Shown piece by piece: positions 33,388 to 44,150 of a stretch of DNA of 64,000 nucleotides; the stretch's first letter is position 1, and each line of letters starts with the position of its first letter. Origin of the DNA: Buddleja alternifolia. Lineage: Eukaryota; Streptophyta; Magnoliopsida; Lamiales; Scrophulariaceae. A program made the translations under genes and the position numbers. The stretch covers positions 14,418,046 to 14,482,045 of the forward strand of contig CM033393.1 of the NCBI GenBank assembly GCA_019426215.1, written 5' to 3'. The notes beneath the pieces were generated by a model, which worked only from the letters and a program-made list of their open reading frames with translations, did not search any database and was not told the DNA's origin.

Positions 33388-36300
33388 CTACACCATGCAT
33401 ACCTGGGCCTCAACATTTACAAACTTACAATTTATAATGTTCATCACTTTGGCAACTAATGTATCACTATCACTTCTACTCATATGAAACAATCTCCTAT
33501 TTCTCTCTATCCAGATTGTATAAACTAAACAAGCAAACAAAGCACATTTTTTATTGCTCAACACTGTTTTACCTTTACTAATTTTAATCATCTAGTCCAC
33601 GCTCCCTGTCCATGTGTATTGTGTACATCGAATCCCCAACTTCTCCCAATACTTCCGTGCCACTTCCTTTACATAAGGGCATTCAAAGAAGATGTGATTT
33701 CTAGTTTCTTCCACCTGCGTACACAAGAGGCAGTTTGTATCTTCCAAGTTTTTCCAAACACTTATCCTGTCTCTCGTTTTCAATCTGTTATGAATGGCCA
33801 ACCACACAATGAATCTATGTCTAGCTATAAGCCCCTTACCCCAAACTAACTTCTTCCAATCAACCTCGTCACAATGCTCCATGACATGATTATATGCCTT
33901 CTGTACTAAAAATTGCCCCTCGTTCCAAGAGTTCTTCATCTCATCAACTGCGTCTATAAAAATGTCTCTTATACCAAGCAATTTTTTCCAGAGCCAGGAA
34001 CTAGCACTCGTCACACCTACCGACCACACACTCCCTGATTTAATGTAATACGCATGTACCCATCGGATCCACATGGAGTCTGTCTTTTTTGCAATATTCC
34101 ATATATGTTTAAACACTGCTGCTATATTCCATTTTCCGAGATAACTGATTCCCAAGCCTCCCTCGAATTTTGGTAAACACACTTGCGCCCAGCGGATTGA
34201 TGCCTGATACTTCCCTGTTGCTTTTCCACTCCACAAGAAGGCCCTGCAAATTTTCTCTATTTCGTGCACTACAGCAATAGGCAATGGAAAAATTGAGCTC
34301 CAATACATTTGGACTCCATATATAATTGCCTTAATTAGAAGAGCTTGCCCTGCAAATGTCAAAAATCTTGTTGTCTAGCATGTAATCTTATTCACAATCT
34401 TCTCAATGAGGGGTCTACAATTGTTAACCATTAGCCTAGAAGATATCAAAGGCAATCCAAGATACCTCATAGTCATGTCACCTTCCACAAATCCAGTTGT
34501 CATTAAAATGTCTTTTTTCAGCCCCTCCTGTATTCCCCACATAACACCTGAATTTTCCCAAGATTAGCTTTCAATCCAGATACCTCAGAGAAAGAGTCAA
34601 AGCATTTTTTAATGTGTTCGATAGAGGTTAAGTCTCCTCTACAGAACATCATTAAGTCATCCACAAAAAAAAGATTTATAAGTCCCATTTTTCTACATTT
34701 AGGATGAAATCTGAACTTCGAATTCCTGTGCAAGGTTTTGAAGCTCCTTGACAGGTAATCCATCACCAGAACAAACAGGTAAGGGGACATAGGGTCCCCC
34801 TACCTCAAGCCCCTCTTCCATGGAAAATTTCCAAACACACCCCCATGCACCAAAATAAAGTATCTGACAGTGGACACACACATCATGATCAGTTGTATAA
34901 AGTTCTGAGGAAACCCATAAGCCATTAAAATTTTCTCTAAGAACTCCCAACTCACCGTGTCATATGCTTTTCTGATATCTACTTTCATCACTACTCTCGG
35001 TAAAATACCCCTTCTCTTATACCCTTTCACTAACTCGTGGCAAAGGACTACATTATCAACAATAGTCCTGCCTTTGATGAAAGCTCCCTGGGCTAGGTCA
35101 ACTAATAGAGGCAACACTATTTTCAATTTGTTACAGATCAACTTGGAAAGGACTTTGTAGACTACGGTGCAGCACGCTATAAGTTTAAAGTCACTTACTG
35201 TGGTTGGATTGGGGCACTTAGGGATAAGATGTAGGAGAGTGTGATTTATCTCTTTCAACATCCTTCGTTTGTTATAGCAATCCATAATGGCTTTTGTAAA
35301 CTCCTCACCCACTACCTACCATGTCCTCCTGTAGAAACAAGAATTTAGCCCATCTGGGCTGGGGCTTTTATCCTCAGGTATGGATAAAAGAACTCTTTTC
35401 ACTTCCTCACCTGTCACCGGCCAATTTATCAACATTTTGTCCTCCTCTGATAGGATATAACCTGTGTTAATTATCTCCTGCTGAATTTGGTAGGTGGCCT
35501 TACTATCTGCCACTAACAATCCTGTATAAAAGTCTAGTATTTCCTGCTTAATTGCTTCAGGCTCTGTTAGGCTAACTCCTGAAACCGTATGCAAATTCAG
35601 GATCTTACTCTGAGCTTTCTTCGCTTTAATTCTGGCAAAAAAATATTGGTTACACTCATCTCCCTTCTGGTGAAAGTCCACTTTAGCCCTCTGCTGTAGG
35701 AATTCACCCTCCATTTTCAAATATCTTCTCAACTTCACATAGAGATCTTTCTCTTTACTGATCAAATCATCATCATATGGTTGGACATTCAATTGCTCTC
35801 TTACTTCTTGAATTTCTGCCCTTCTCAACTGAACCCTCTCAGAAATCCTACTATAGTTATTTCTATGCATCTCTTTAAGTCTTCTTTTAATGGCTTTACT
35901 TTTCTGGACCAGACAAAACATTCTACATCCCTATACTTCTTTTCCCCACTATTCCTTAACCATATCAAAGTAACCTGGGTGGTTGATCCAACCATTAAGA
36001 AATCTAAAGAGGGGATGTCCCAGTTTCACATCTTTAACAGTTAGGACAAGAGGGCAATGATCAGAGATGTTCTTGTCCCTCACCACCACACTACTTCCTT
36101 CCACATTCATCATCCAGACATCATTAGCCATGATTCTGTCTAATTTGCAATATATCCTTGTATCCTTATCATGATGATTACACTATGTGTACATAGGACC
36201 TGTGTAAGGGATATCCACAAGTCCTAAATACTCAATACATGTCTGCATATCCTCATTACCCCCTGAGTAGTTCCCATCACTCTGTATTTTTTCATTTTGA

Positions 36301-36713
36301 AACAACGTAGCATTCCAATCACCCATGATTAGCCAAGGTTCCTGATTTTGCATCTCCAGTAACTCTTGCCAAAGAGTTTTCCTTCCATTATCATCATTAT
36401 GGCCATACACTGTTGTTAAAATGAACCTGTATTTATTAATTTCCATTCTACGAGTCAGAGTCTGATCTGTGACTTTAATCACTTGCCCCTTGACAGTTGA
36501 GTCTCTCCAAAGAATCCATATTCTACCATTATCTGCAGCAATGTAATTGTTAACACACTTCCACCCAGTCCCAAAACTTCTAAACACTTGGTTAAATTTA
36601 TTAGGTTTTACTCTGGTTTCGACTATACTCATAACATCCAACTTATTCACCCCAATCAACTTCCTCACATCAGCCTATTTGTCAGTTGTATTAAGGCCTC
36701 TTATATTCCACAT
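33388..36713 (-). pseudogene. LINE 1 ORF2: endonuclease and reverse transcriptase
   Basis: It opens MWNIRGLNTTDK at 36713 and meets a TAG at once. The endonuclease follows (VETRVKPNKFNQVF, LIMGDWNATLF near 36310, SDHCPLVL near 36055). RT blocks come next: LIACCTVVYKVLSKLICNKL, GAFIKGRTIVDNVVLCHELV, KVDIRKAYDTVSWEFL and the catalytic FVDD (34656-34667, where YADD or FADD is usual). The thumb region and a C-terminal zinc motif (CLLCTQVEETRNHIFFEC, about 33670-33725) end it at 33388. Breaks lie near 36180, 35940, 35314, 34795, 34515 and 33592. It would nick the target and copy LINE RNA there; this copy is inactive. Confidence 0.9.
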
Positions 36714-36721
36714 TCAAATGT

Positions 36722-38027
36722 TCATTTATCCGGGGGTTCAGGATTTGATCCTACTCCCAACTCAACATCATTACCTGCCTGGCTAAGCACTTGAAAGAGA
36801 TTTGTCAGGGCATTTTGCACTTCACTGCTTGAGGTTTTGTCAACCCAACTGCTCCCCTTTTTCTGCCTGGACCTTCTGACCTCCTGCCAATCTTGAACTA
36901 GTTTCTTCCCTCTATCTTGCACTTGTTTCCCAGGAGTATTCTGTTCAGGTATCATGGCTGCCACTTCCCCTCCTATATCCGTGTTGTTTTGCTGCTCCTT
37001 GTCTAACTCTGGTGCAACTTGTGTCCTCTTAATTTGCCACTATTGGGTTGGGGGTTTTTCGCATCCCCTTTCCCTATGTCCCCATTTTTTACACCTCTGA
37101 CAGTACAAACGAAGCCATTCATATTTCACAGGTTGTTTGATAACTTTCCCATCCACTTAATTCATAATGGTGATCTCCATAGGAACGTCTTGCCCCACTT
37201 CTACTTCAACTAATATGCGTGCATACTCAAGTTTGAGCTTCCTTGCTATTAACTCATCCGTATATAGCTGCTGGCCTATTTTACTTGCAATTTTGCTAAG
37301 GCTAGTGGCCCCCCACATGTCTAGTGGAAGTTTGGGTAGTTGCACCCACACTGGCACTGTTTTGATCTCAACTTCTGTAGTCACACCCTCTTTCCATCTC
37401 TTCAAAATTAGTGGTTTGGAGTAGAAAAATTGCACCCCATGGTTTAAGGCTACATTCATCTCTTCTTCAGTGTCAAAGCGTAGGATAAAGTACCCCCCCC
37501 CCCCCTCATGCTTCACAATTCTGGGCAAAGTTAACCCTTTCCATCGAGACTTCAAACAATCAACCATCACAGAAACAGGGATGTCCTGACTCAGTATATA
37601 CGCATACAATAAGAATTGCCAATAATTTCTCTTAGATTCAATATCCTCTGCAGTTAAACAAATTTCCTCCCCCTCACATTGAATTTTTTTCAATTTCAAC
37701 CCACTACTGCCATCTCTATTCCCAATGAACAGTTCCCTCCAATTTTTTGCCTCAGGGATTCGAGCTTTTGTAGTAGCAGCAGACGTACCTTGTCTCGGAG
37801 TTAGAGGCCGCAGTGGTGGTGCTACAGCTTCCAACCAATCTTCCTCCTGAACAATTTCCTTCTCCAAGCCTTTGATTTTCCTTTTCCCCAATTTCAGTTT
37901 GGGGACTTCGCGTTACCCAGCTCGAGGAGCTCGCCTCGTTCGGATTTGCAGCAGCAGCGGGAGATGTAATCACTGTGGGCAGTGGAGCTGCCGTCTCCAC
38001 CATCTTCCTCGCCTTACGTTTTGCCAT
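36722..38027 (-). pseudogene. LINE 1 ORF1 (DUF4283 and zinc knuckle)
   Basis: The start is at 38027 (MAKRKARKMVETAAPLP). An Ala/Ser-rich N-terminus shifts frame near 37880. The DUF4283 RNA-binding domain spans roughly 37700-37200 (ESKRNYWQFLLYAYILSQDI; YFILRFDTEEEMNVAL; VPVWVQLPKLPLDMWG). A 13-base C run (37493-37505) lies inside it. After a stop at 37157 the zinc knuckle CQRCKKWGHRERGC follows (about 37045-37100). The C-terminus ends at 36722, nine bases before the ORF2 start. ORF1 proteins coat LINE RNA. Confidence 0.85.
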
Positions 38028-38221
38028 CAAAGGAATTTGGGGTTTTTGGTGCACGTTAGTCGGCTAACATGCGCCGAGAGAGATTCTCTAAAACCTCCTA
38101 TTAATTTTTCACAATAACGTGTATTGGAAAAGGCAAATATACTTGTGAAAGCGCAGAACTCAGGCATGGAGATATCATGAAGTAGATAGCCACAAAATAT
38201 TATTATTCTTTACTTGTTTAC

Positions 38222-39186
38222 TTTTAATTTCAATGGTTGTGATATTTAGTTTGGAAATAAAACGTTGGCTCAAAATTATTAGTTAATGGATTGTATTATA
38301 TTAATGTTCAAAACCATTGCATGGTTAACACTATGACTAAGAAGCGTAGTACGAATGGCACTAACCAAAGACTTATGTGGCATCTTAGACTTGGACATGC
38401 CGGTGAATTCAAGGTTCATGAATTGGAGAAATGAGGGTTTATCGGCCCTTTTGGATCTGATCCATATCCAAAATGTGAATCCTATCTAAAAGGAAAAATG
38501 ACTAGGTCACCGGACACCAAGAAAGTTTTGGCTTCAGACGTTGATGGGACCGATGAGCCCTACGGAGGTTTTCAATACTTCATTACATTCATTGACGACA
38601 TTTTGAAAGAGTCTGAAGCTATTGAATGGTTCAAAGTTCAAAAGACTTATTAAGGCACTGTTCGGAGTGGTGGCATACACGGACAGTGTTGATGGAGTAC
38701 CGTACTCAATGACAAGATCTATGCTTAGCTACCCGATTTACATTGTGGGAGGAATAAGTTCCCTCAATACTTCTAATCTTAAGTACAGGGTTCTATGTTA
38801 AGAAGATTAGAGAAACGAGGGTCGATTCATAGTAGATCCATGGACGATATCGGTGCTTTATTCTTTCTAATAGAGAAGGAGGTGCAGGTAATGGTCTATT
38901 GAAGAACCAAATGAATTCGGAGAATACAAAGGAAACTCAATAGACACAAGAAACTCAAGTAAAGTATTCTGAGAATGTGGTTACTATGAACAACAATACT
39001 GTAGGAAATCAAAGTCAATGACTAGCGCAAGCAGCATCATTCCGAAAATAGCTTAAGTAAGCACTGTTTGATCGGATCGTAAAGGTGGATCTATAATGGA
39101 TATGAGTGACTTGAGGAAAGTTTCAAGTCCATGATCCTGCTCTCCATCTTAAAAAAATGGATGTGAAAACCGCACCCGGCACAGTG
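38222..39186 (+). pseudogene. pol: Copia element A, integrase and RT remnants
   Basis: It continues element A after LINE 1: end of the protease linker (FNFNGCDILFGNKTLA), the GAG-pre-integrase block (LMWHLRLGHAGEFKVHELEK, about 38365-38430), and integrase fragments (FQYFITFIDD; RSMLSYP). These are squeezed together by deletions and many stops. A last recognisable scrap, KMDVKTAP near 39157-39180, belongs to RT. The right end, about 39186, is where the LTR of element E seems to begin, so the remainder of A may lie beyond the window. Confidence 0.7.
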
Positions 39187-42140
39187 TGATAGATAACTTA
39201 GTCTCCTCTATAGCAACTTTTCGAGTCAATTATGAATGGAGCTTAGCTGGGCGCAGAAATCGTCCAAGACTCTACTTGCTTGGTATATAGTTCTTAGAGA
39301 ATGAGGCAAGAGGGTTCTCTATGAAATTCATAAAATGGTTATCGAATATGGAATTTCCTATACACCGATGCATTACCTTTTTGACCTTTCATTGTGGGGA
39401 CTTATCTCATGATTCCATCGTGAGTCGTCATATGGGATATCTTCGGTATGGTATGGTTATGTGTCGAAGTACATGAGAGACCAAGATGGGATCCATCACT
39501 GATTTAGCAAATCAGACATTTCCTATGTATTTCTCATTGAATCGATTCAAGGAATCTTTGGCCAAAGTATGGCAATCCAAAGAAGAGGAGTGTTTCCTCA
39601 TTGGATTGCATGAATCGATATCATGCAATAAAGGAGACATAGTGATTGGGTCATAAGAGTTTCGACTAAGCCATTACTCGAGATACCAATCTGGGAAATT
39701 TGATAGAGGGATCTTACGTATGCGAAGATCGTGGTTATGATAGGTTGAGTATCTTGACATCGTTTGTGTCCAGGTCTTGGGGGCCCATTGCTAGACAGTA
39801 ACCTCGATTTGTAGGTACCATGATATTGTGATGAAGAATACATGGTCTGATTAAATCAAGGAAGATTTAATCTAGTACTTTCTAAATATAGAAAGGTACA
39901 ATAGCACTTTTAGAAAGTGTACTTACTACTAAAACATAAACGAGCCTAAGGGGTCACACATTAACTCATGGGGTTCCTGCTTAAAAGATATGGTTAATCA
40001 ACTTTGGAAGTTGAGGTGAAATTAGGAAAGTCTAGGACTTACCTAAAGAGGAATATTAATTAATTGGTTGGAGATCAATCAATTAGACTATTTAATTAAT
40101 CAAGTAAGATTAATTAATTAATGGACTATGTAAAGTCCAAGGGTTTTATTTAATAGTAAAGGAAGTCGAAAATTAAATAGAATTAAAGAAATAATTGGGT
40201 AATAATAATTAAGGTTGGATAAAAATTTTGAATTCCAAGCCTAAGAGGGGGCGAGGTGTCAGACGTGTATATGGGAGGGGAATTAATTTCTCTCCAAATC
40301 ATGATCAAGTTGGAATCAAGAAAATATTTTCGGAGAGAAAATAGGAAACAAGTTAACTTCCAAGCTCAATTTCTTGTTTTTAGAAAACTCCTTAATAGAG
40401 TTTGATTAGGAATAGAGGAAAGTCAAATTTTGGAGATTTTATTTCATTTGAGAAAATAGCATATACCCCCCCCCCCCAACCTAATAGTCAATGTGCTCTT
40501 TGCCCCCCAACCTATTAAAAGTTGCAGTCAACTCCCTAACCTATCAAATATATGCACTTTGCCCCCCTTCGTCAAATTCCGGCGGAATATAATGGAATAT
40601 TCCGGCGTATGCAAGGGAAAAATCGTCACACAGGGGCAAAGTGCTACAAACAGCATAAGTTAGGGGGCAAAGTGCAAATCACCCTATAGCTTGGGATGTT
40701 GTCTGCTAATATTTCTTTTTTTAATTTAAATATTCTTAATTTTCCAAAAATAAAAAGAACAAAATAAAAAAATTCGAAATATTAAAACAAATTTGAGAAA
40801 AAAAAACACAAAAAGAAAGGAAAAATTCAGAAATAATTACTAAAATTTTGATAATTTTAGGAAGAGGTCAAAGGAACAAAAATAGAAAATTCCGAGGAAA
40901 AAAATTCAACAAAATTTCTGAAAAAATTCATAAAAAAATAGAAAAGTAAAAAGAGAAAATTAAAAATTTGAAAAATTCAAAAAAATGAAAATAAAATAGA
41001 ACAATATAAAAGGAATTTTTTATGTGTTTACTAAATTTTTTATTTTTAAATTTTTGATTTTTATAATTTTTTTTCCTTTTTGTCTTATTTATTTTCATGT
41101 TTCCAGATTTTTTAATTTATTTTGTTCTAATTTTTGTTTACTATTTAAAAATTTATTAGAACCTTTTGATTTTATTATTATTTTTCTGGATACTCCAGTT
41201 TTTGTTTTTTTTTTTTTTTGGGATATTTTTTACTTTTAGTTTTCTTTTTGTAAAATTAAGAATATTTGAATTAAAAAATAAAAGATATATTAGCAGACTT
41301 CCCCCCAACCTATAGGGTGATGTGCACTTTGCCCCCTAACCTATGCGATTTGTAGCACTTTGCCCCTGTAGGATGATTTTACGCTTGCATGCGCCGGAAT
41401 ATTCCATTATATTCCGCCGAAATTTGACCGAGGGGGCAAAGTGCACATATTTGATAGGTTATGGTGTTAACTGCAACTTTTAATAGGTTGGGGACAAAGT
41501 GCACATTGACTAACAGGTTGGGGAGGTATCTGCTATTTTCTCATTTCATCTTGACTTCTAATCAAATTAAACCTAGGAGTCTCTCTATAAATATGTGTAT
41601 TAAGAAAAAACACATACACATTATTATTTCTAGAGGAAATCTTCGTCCACCACATAGAAGAAAAAGCGAGAAATTTTGTCTTCTTACTTTGCCAAGAAAA
41701 CTCGCCCCTCACCTCTATTTCTAGACAAGGTTTTGCTCATGTGTTGAGATTAACCTTTCACATATATTCCTACCTTCATATATAAGCTTAGATTAGATCT
41801 AAAATAATTATATAGGCTAGCACCACATATATAATTATTGGGAATTATACGGAGGTGTGGATACATCTTAGAGGCGAGATGATTGGATCGCTTGAAGATA
41901 CAAGGAACAAATCAAAGCCTGGGATTTGGAGGCTGACGGCCCATCAGTAGAAATCGATCAATGGAGTATTTGTTTGGGTTGAAAAGATCAGAAACTTGTA
42001 CAAGAGAAAAAGCATGAAAGGTATTTCGCATAGTATAGTTTTTCTTATTTTAATTAGATCTATTAAACCGGCCATTTATCCTGTTTCGGAGCAGGATTAT
42101 AAAATTTTAATATTCCGCTGTGCTAACCTACCCCATGGAT
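39187..42140 (+). repeat. 5' LTR of Copia element E (main part, interrupted)
   Basis: Diverged LTR whose blocks follow the order in element C's LTR: GAGAATGAGGCAAGAGGGTT (39294), GTGGGGACTTATCTCATG (39400), GGAATCTTTGGCCAAAGTATGG (39550), GAGCCTAAGGGGTCACAC (39941) and TAATATTCCGCTGTG (42107). Foldback 2 occupies 40450-41542 and solo LTR F begins at 42141. The last 19 bases of this LTR are at 58233-58251, next to E's primer site. The left edge at TGATAGATAAC (39187) is a guess from its resemblance to E's 3' LTR start (TGATAGAGTAG) and from spacing. Apart from the foldback, no other feature was seen. Confidence 0.6.
40450..41542. mobile_element. Foldback (MULE-like) element 2
   Basis: 1,093 bp with termini GAGAAAATAGCATATACCCC and, mirrored, GAGAAAATAGCAGATACC. 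Flanks ATTTCATTT (40441-40449) and ATTTCATCT (41543-41551) form a 9-bp duplication with one mismatch. The two halves are roughly inverted copies: the outer part has CTTTGCCCCC-type repeats, the inner part is AAAATTC-rich on the left and TTTTTAAATTTTT-rich on the right. It has no coding capacity; open frames in the T-rich arm are compositional. Same family as foldback 1. A 12-base C run is at 40466-40477. Confidence 0.8.
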
Positions 42141-43115
42141 TGTTGGGAATTATACGAATAAGATGCAGCGGAAAGTAAATTTAATTCCCAAAGCCTGAAT
42201 CATCTCTAATCCTCGTGTTTAATTGTGTATAGAAAAATTACTGTTCTCGTGTATGTTGATTTCTGAACGTGATCCTTTTCTCTAACGCCGAATTTGCCAA
42301 CGTCTCTAATTTGTCACGCCGGAATCAAAAACAAAAAACTTCTCCTTTCTTCCTTGTCAAAGACGGCTAGAGAGAGAGAGAGAGGTGGGAGACTTTTTCT
42401 TGGAGAGAAAGTTATGTAAGTTTCCTTTTGTTATTTTTCACCTTGTGATATATTTATATCATTATGAAACAATAACACTTGCATGCAAGAGCCCTATTTG
42501 GGCATCTATTTGGCCGCCCCTTAGTGGGCTCGGAAGCCTTAGGGCTTTCTTCTTGCTTGCTAATTAATTAATCGGATAATTTATTTATCCAATAAATAAA
42601 TTGATAATCCAATTAATTCAATTCCTAATTAATTTATAATTCAATTTCTCCAAGAAATTAATTAACTCATTAATTTAATTAATTAATTAAATTATCCAAT
42701 AATTAATTAAGTAATTACGGAATCCAATGCCGTGAATTTCTCTCAAGTCTTTTTCCCATGTTTTTCCTTTTGCACTTCCTTTAAGCGCGACTCTTTAGGT
42801 TCGTCTCAAAAGGCAATTGGGAGGAATCCAAAGGGGTGTGAGTGACACCTAGCCAGTCTCGTGGCTCACACCGTAACACAATTGAGAACGAATAAATAGG
42901 ATCATTCCAAACCTTTACGCCGTGAATACCGTACGTGTATAAACCTTTTATTGTTATATCCCAGTCAAGTAAGAGTCATGGTTTAAAGTCAAACTCATAT
43001 AACTTGACCATATGCCTAAGCTCATAATAAGTCGAGGTATTTAAATGCATTGGGCAAAAACTTTCATCCTCACTTATTCATGATCGCATAGGACCCGAAG
43101 GAAGAATCTCCAATT

Positions 43116-44150
43116 ATGCCAATATGGATTAAGGTATTTGGACTGAGACCTCATTAGTTTCACAGACAATTCTTGTACCATGTAGCGAGTCTTATTGGCA
43201 AGCCTCTCAAACTAGATGAAGCTACTACAGAAATTGAGAACCCGAGTTTCGCCAGAATGTGTGTGGAATTGAATGTATTGGAGAAATTGCAAAAGGAAAT
43301 CCCAATTGAGATTAATGGCAAGACACAATTTTGCAAGGTTCAATATGAGGGCATCCCCGAATACTGCAGGATTTGTCGTCATAGAGGTCATTCTATGGCA
43401 GCATGTTACGTGAACAATGAAAAACAAGAAAATGGTGATACAAGAAATCAAACGGAACAAGAGACGGAGAAGGGAGAGGAATTACGAGCGTTACTAGATA
43501 AGAAACGTGGAAAAAACCCTATCGATAACCAACGGGTCCCTGGAGAAATTAATAATATAGTCTCGGATTCAGGGTTGAATGTTAACGTTGCAGGACCCTC
43601 GCATACCAATCTGAATGCGGTGGACAAACATGGAAGTGGTAAATTTTTGGATGATGTTAGCCAAACAGCAAATACACAAATAAGAATTCTGAAAAGAAAT
43701 ACCCAAGAGTTTCCAAAAAACACACAAGAATCCCATGAAGGTGATCGAGTTGAGGGTAATCCAGATGACCAGGTGTTACTTATTACAGATGGGAAAAACA
43801 TGAATCACGATGACAATTTTGATAAAGGTTCTCAGGGGCTGCTTGACACTGAGCGGGATAGTAGTGAAGAGGAGGATGAGCACTCGGCATCATTGGATGA
43901 TGAATATAATCAACAAATTACCCTTGGTCTCGAAGCGTTAGCTCCTGCACATGGGGGCATTTTAGCAGAACCGGATGACATAAAAAATGGAGAATATGTG
44001 TGGCAGGATGTAACCTCAAAGAAACTCAGAAAAGCTGCTTCGGTTGGCGATATCTCGCCTAATGAAATCTGGCAAACTACAAAACTCACGGCATCAAGGA
44101 TGGTAACAAGAAGAAAGAAGAAGTTAGATTACTCCCGGTTAGTCAAATGA
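43116..44150 (+). pseudogene. LINE 2 ORF1, N-terminally truncated
   Basis: The frame opens MPIWIKVFGLRPH, the C-terminal part of a DUF4283 domain, then meets a TAG at 43155-43157. From about 43158 it is open to 44150: HVASLIGKPLKLDEATTEIE, FARMCVELNVLEKLQKEIP, and a zinc knuckle YCRICRHRGHSMAAC (about 43362-43406). A long hydrophilic Asp/Glu/Asn-rich tail follows, with DSSEEEDEHSASLDDEYNQ near 43858-43914. The stop overlaps the ORF2 start as ATGA (44147-44150). The role would be RNA binding in the LINE particle. Confidence 0.9.

Larger units (their letters stand above)
33332..38210 (-). mobile_element. LINE 1: L1-type non-LTR retrotransposon, probably full length
   Basis: A 4.9-kb insertion in element A. 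The poly(A) tail appears as a T run at 33333-33342, and the 11-bp duplication TACTTGTTTAC flanks it (33321-33331, 38211-38221). Taking out the element and one duplicate restores the reading of element A. It has a 5' untranslated part (about 38028-38210), ORF1 and ORF2. Both ORFs are damaged. No RNase H domain was seen at the ORF2 end, unlike LINE 2. Confidence 0.9.

Noticed and set aside
41024..41239. 71-codon Phe-rich open frame
   Set aside because: It is the T-rich inner arm of foldback element 2; the composition explains the lack of stops.
42141..43093. LTR piece considered as the 5' LTR of Copia element E
   Set aside because: Its orientation is minus (TGTTGGG at the left, CTCTAACA at the far right) whereas E is on the plus strand; flanking TGGAT/GGGAT shows it is a separate solo LTR.
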